DNA of 64,000 nucleotides, taken from assembly GCA_958496175.1 (NCBI GenBank), contig OY292276.1, forward strand, positions 31,206,449 through 31,270,448, read 5' to 3'. The translations under genes and the position numbers were made by a program. How positions within the stretch are numbered: position 1 is the stretch's first letter; every line of letters starts with the position of its first letter. Source of the DNA: Sisyra terminalis. Lineage: Eukaryota > Arthropoda > Insecta > Neuroptera > Sisyridae. Below the pieces are notes generated by a model that was given only the letters and a program-made list of their open reading frames with translations, was not told the origin of the DNA and searched no databases. Positions 62,811 to 64,000 of the stretch are shown here, piece by piece.

Positions 62811-64000
62811 TGTCATTTGTCAGTTGTGTCAGGGTTGGTTGTGAATATGTCTTGGTAGTTACTAGTTAACAAATATTAGGGGTGCGATTGAATAAATTTG
62901 AAACTGATACAAATGACGAACATTCTACCAATTAGTGAAGGTCGTCACTAAACAAAAAAAAAGTTTAGTACCATTTTTCAATTGTCTAGCTTGTTCCTAT
63001 TTAATACAGTTTTAGAGTTTCATAGAAACATTTCATTGAATTACAAATAGGAAACAGCTAAATATTTAATATTATGATAATACGTAAAAGTACCCAAGTT
63101 AAAATTAGTCTCAATAGAAATATAGACTAATATGGAAAACAGAGACATTAACAATAAAAAAAATTGATTTAGTCATTTCAAATAAAATTTGCATATCAAA
63201 AGGTAATAATTTCTTATGACATATTAGTTATTTTTATCACAAAGTAAAATCCTTTACTAAAAGACCTGGTTTATAACTTTCACACATTTATTTCTTAAAA
63301 AAATAATCTTAGAGTATAGAATGATTAATTTTTATTTTAATTTAATAAACGTTTGATTCAATTTATAACTTTACTTATCAAATTTTTTATAAAGACCTTA
63401 AATTTTTCTCTATGTACATTTTCAAACACTTTAATTTCATCCTGTATTCATCTATTTTTAAATTTAAGATCAAATATAATACACAGAGAAATAAACGCAT
63501 CTCTCTGTTATTTATATTTTTTTTCTATTCAAATATAAATTACAATTTTATGAACATTTTTATGATTGAATATCCCACCCAAAAATTTAAATATTTAATT
63601 GTGAGATTCCAGTAATTTTCCTTGATATATTTACAAGATGAAAACATTTAATTTTTTTATTATAACGCTATTTTTTAAATATAAATTTAATATGTCATTA
63701 AATTTCGAGTCATCCTTCAAAATATATAAAATTATTTAAAATCCGTTACTTTTTTTTTTTCTTGTTTGGGTTATCAAAAAAATATTAAAGGATTTACACA
63801 ATTAAAAAGTTTATGGAAAAATCAAATTAACCCTGCATCTATATTTATAATTTTATTATTATGTTTTTTTTTTCTTGTTCACGATCATAAGGATCGAATC
63901 GATTTCTTTGTGCTTTTTTATTATGATTGTGTGAAGAATCGAATGCAACCTTGATGCATTTAAAGAAAGAGGCACTGTTGAAATATTTAAAGGAGAGATA

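Larger units (their letters stand above)
47593..64000 (+). other. large retn intron, 3' end outside the window (>16.4 kb)
   Basis: The ARID domain is cut after VRQ at 47592, and I found no sequence encoding the expected next block (LYEINDD and onward) before 64000, so the intron appears to run through the end of the window. It is mostly AT-rich. It holds a CTCF-like site (48342), an exon-like island (52521-52659), regulatory-looking islands near 53030-53340, 55700-55960, 56220-56560 and 59820-60260, a non-LTR relic (58923-59219), a hairpin (59279-59356) and two hAT-type elements (about 60880-61200 and 61681-62323). An unrelated nested gene cannot be ruled out, but none is supported. Confidence 0.7.

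Overview
This is AT-rich animal DNA, most likely from an insect. The intron/exon structure, the decayed mariner, hAT and non-LTR relics, and the fit of the only recognisable gene to the insect dead ringer/retained family all point that way. I cannot fix the order from sequence alone. There is no bacterial gene structure. Almost all short open frames are chance or sit in dead transposons.

The one gene I can support is a plus-strand ARID3-family transcription factor gene, dead ringer (dri) / retained (retn). Two internal coding exons are visible. The first (40660-40821) carries an acidic stretch and ends in a segment close to the fly protein's KLKMQVRDMK motif. The second (47308-47592) is GC-rich, encodes a Gly/Ala/Pro/Ser-rich linker, and ends in the opening residues of the ARID DNA-binding domain. 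They join in phase 0 across a 6486-base intron. The start-codon exon is not seen upstream. The rest of the ARID domain must lie beyond 64000, so the intron after 47592 exceeds 16.4 kb.

Layout: 1-40659 is upstream or 5' intronic DNA. It holds AT-rich sequence, islands of higher complexity that look like enhancer-type conserved elements (notably 1100-1372, 6670-6880, 15540-15910, 32150-32560, 35850-36260 and 37000-37340), and several dead transposons. 40660-47592 holds the two exons and their intron, with an internally deleted mariner. 47593-64000 is a large intron with a CTCF-like site, further regulatory-looking islands, dispersed repeats, a non-LTR retrotransposon relic and a hAT-type element with intact target-site duplications.

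Transposon fossils with good structural evidence are hAT elements at 2364-2916, 14497-15146 and 61681-62323 (each with an exact or partly decayed 8-base target-site duplication), a mariner at 43137-43750, a PIF/Harbinger-type MITE at 31174-31332, and a 325-base fold-back element at 30497-30821. A perfect 51-base inverted repeat around an AT microsatellite (18973-19172) is either a fold-back locus or an assembly artefact. I found no tRNA, rRNA, CRISPR or intact transposase gene, and nothing that clearly qualifies as an undescribed system. The most useful leads are the tandem splice donors inside the ARID domain, the exon-like islands at 52521 and 35857, and an unidentified minus-strand protein relic at 38706-39132.
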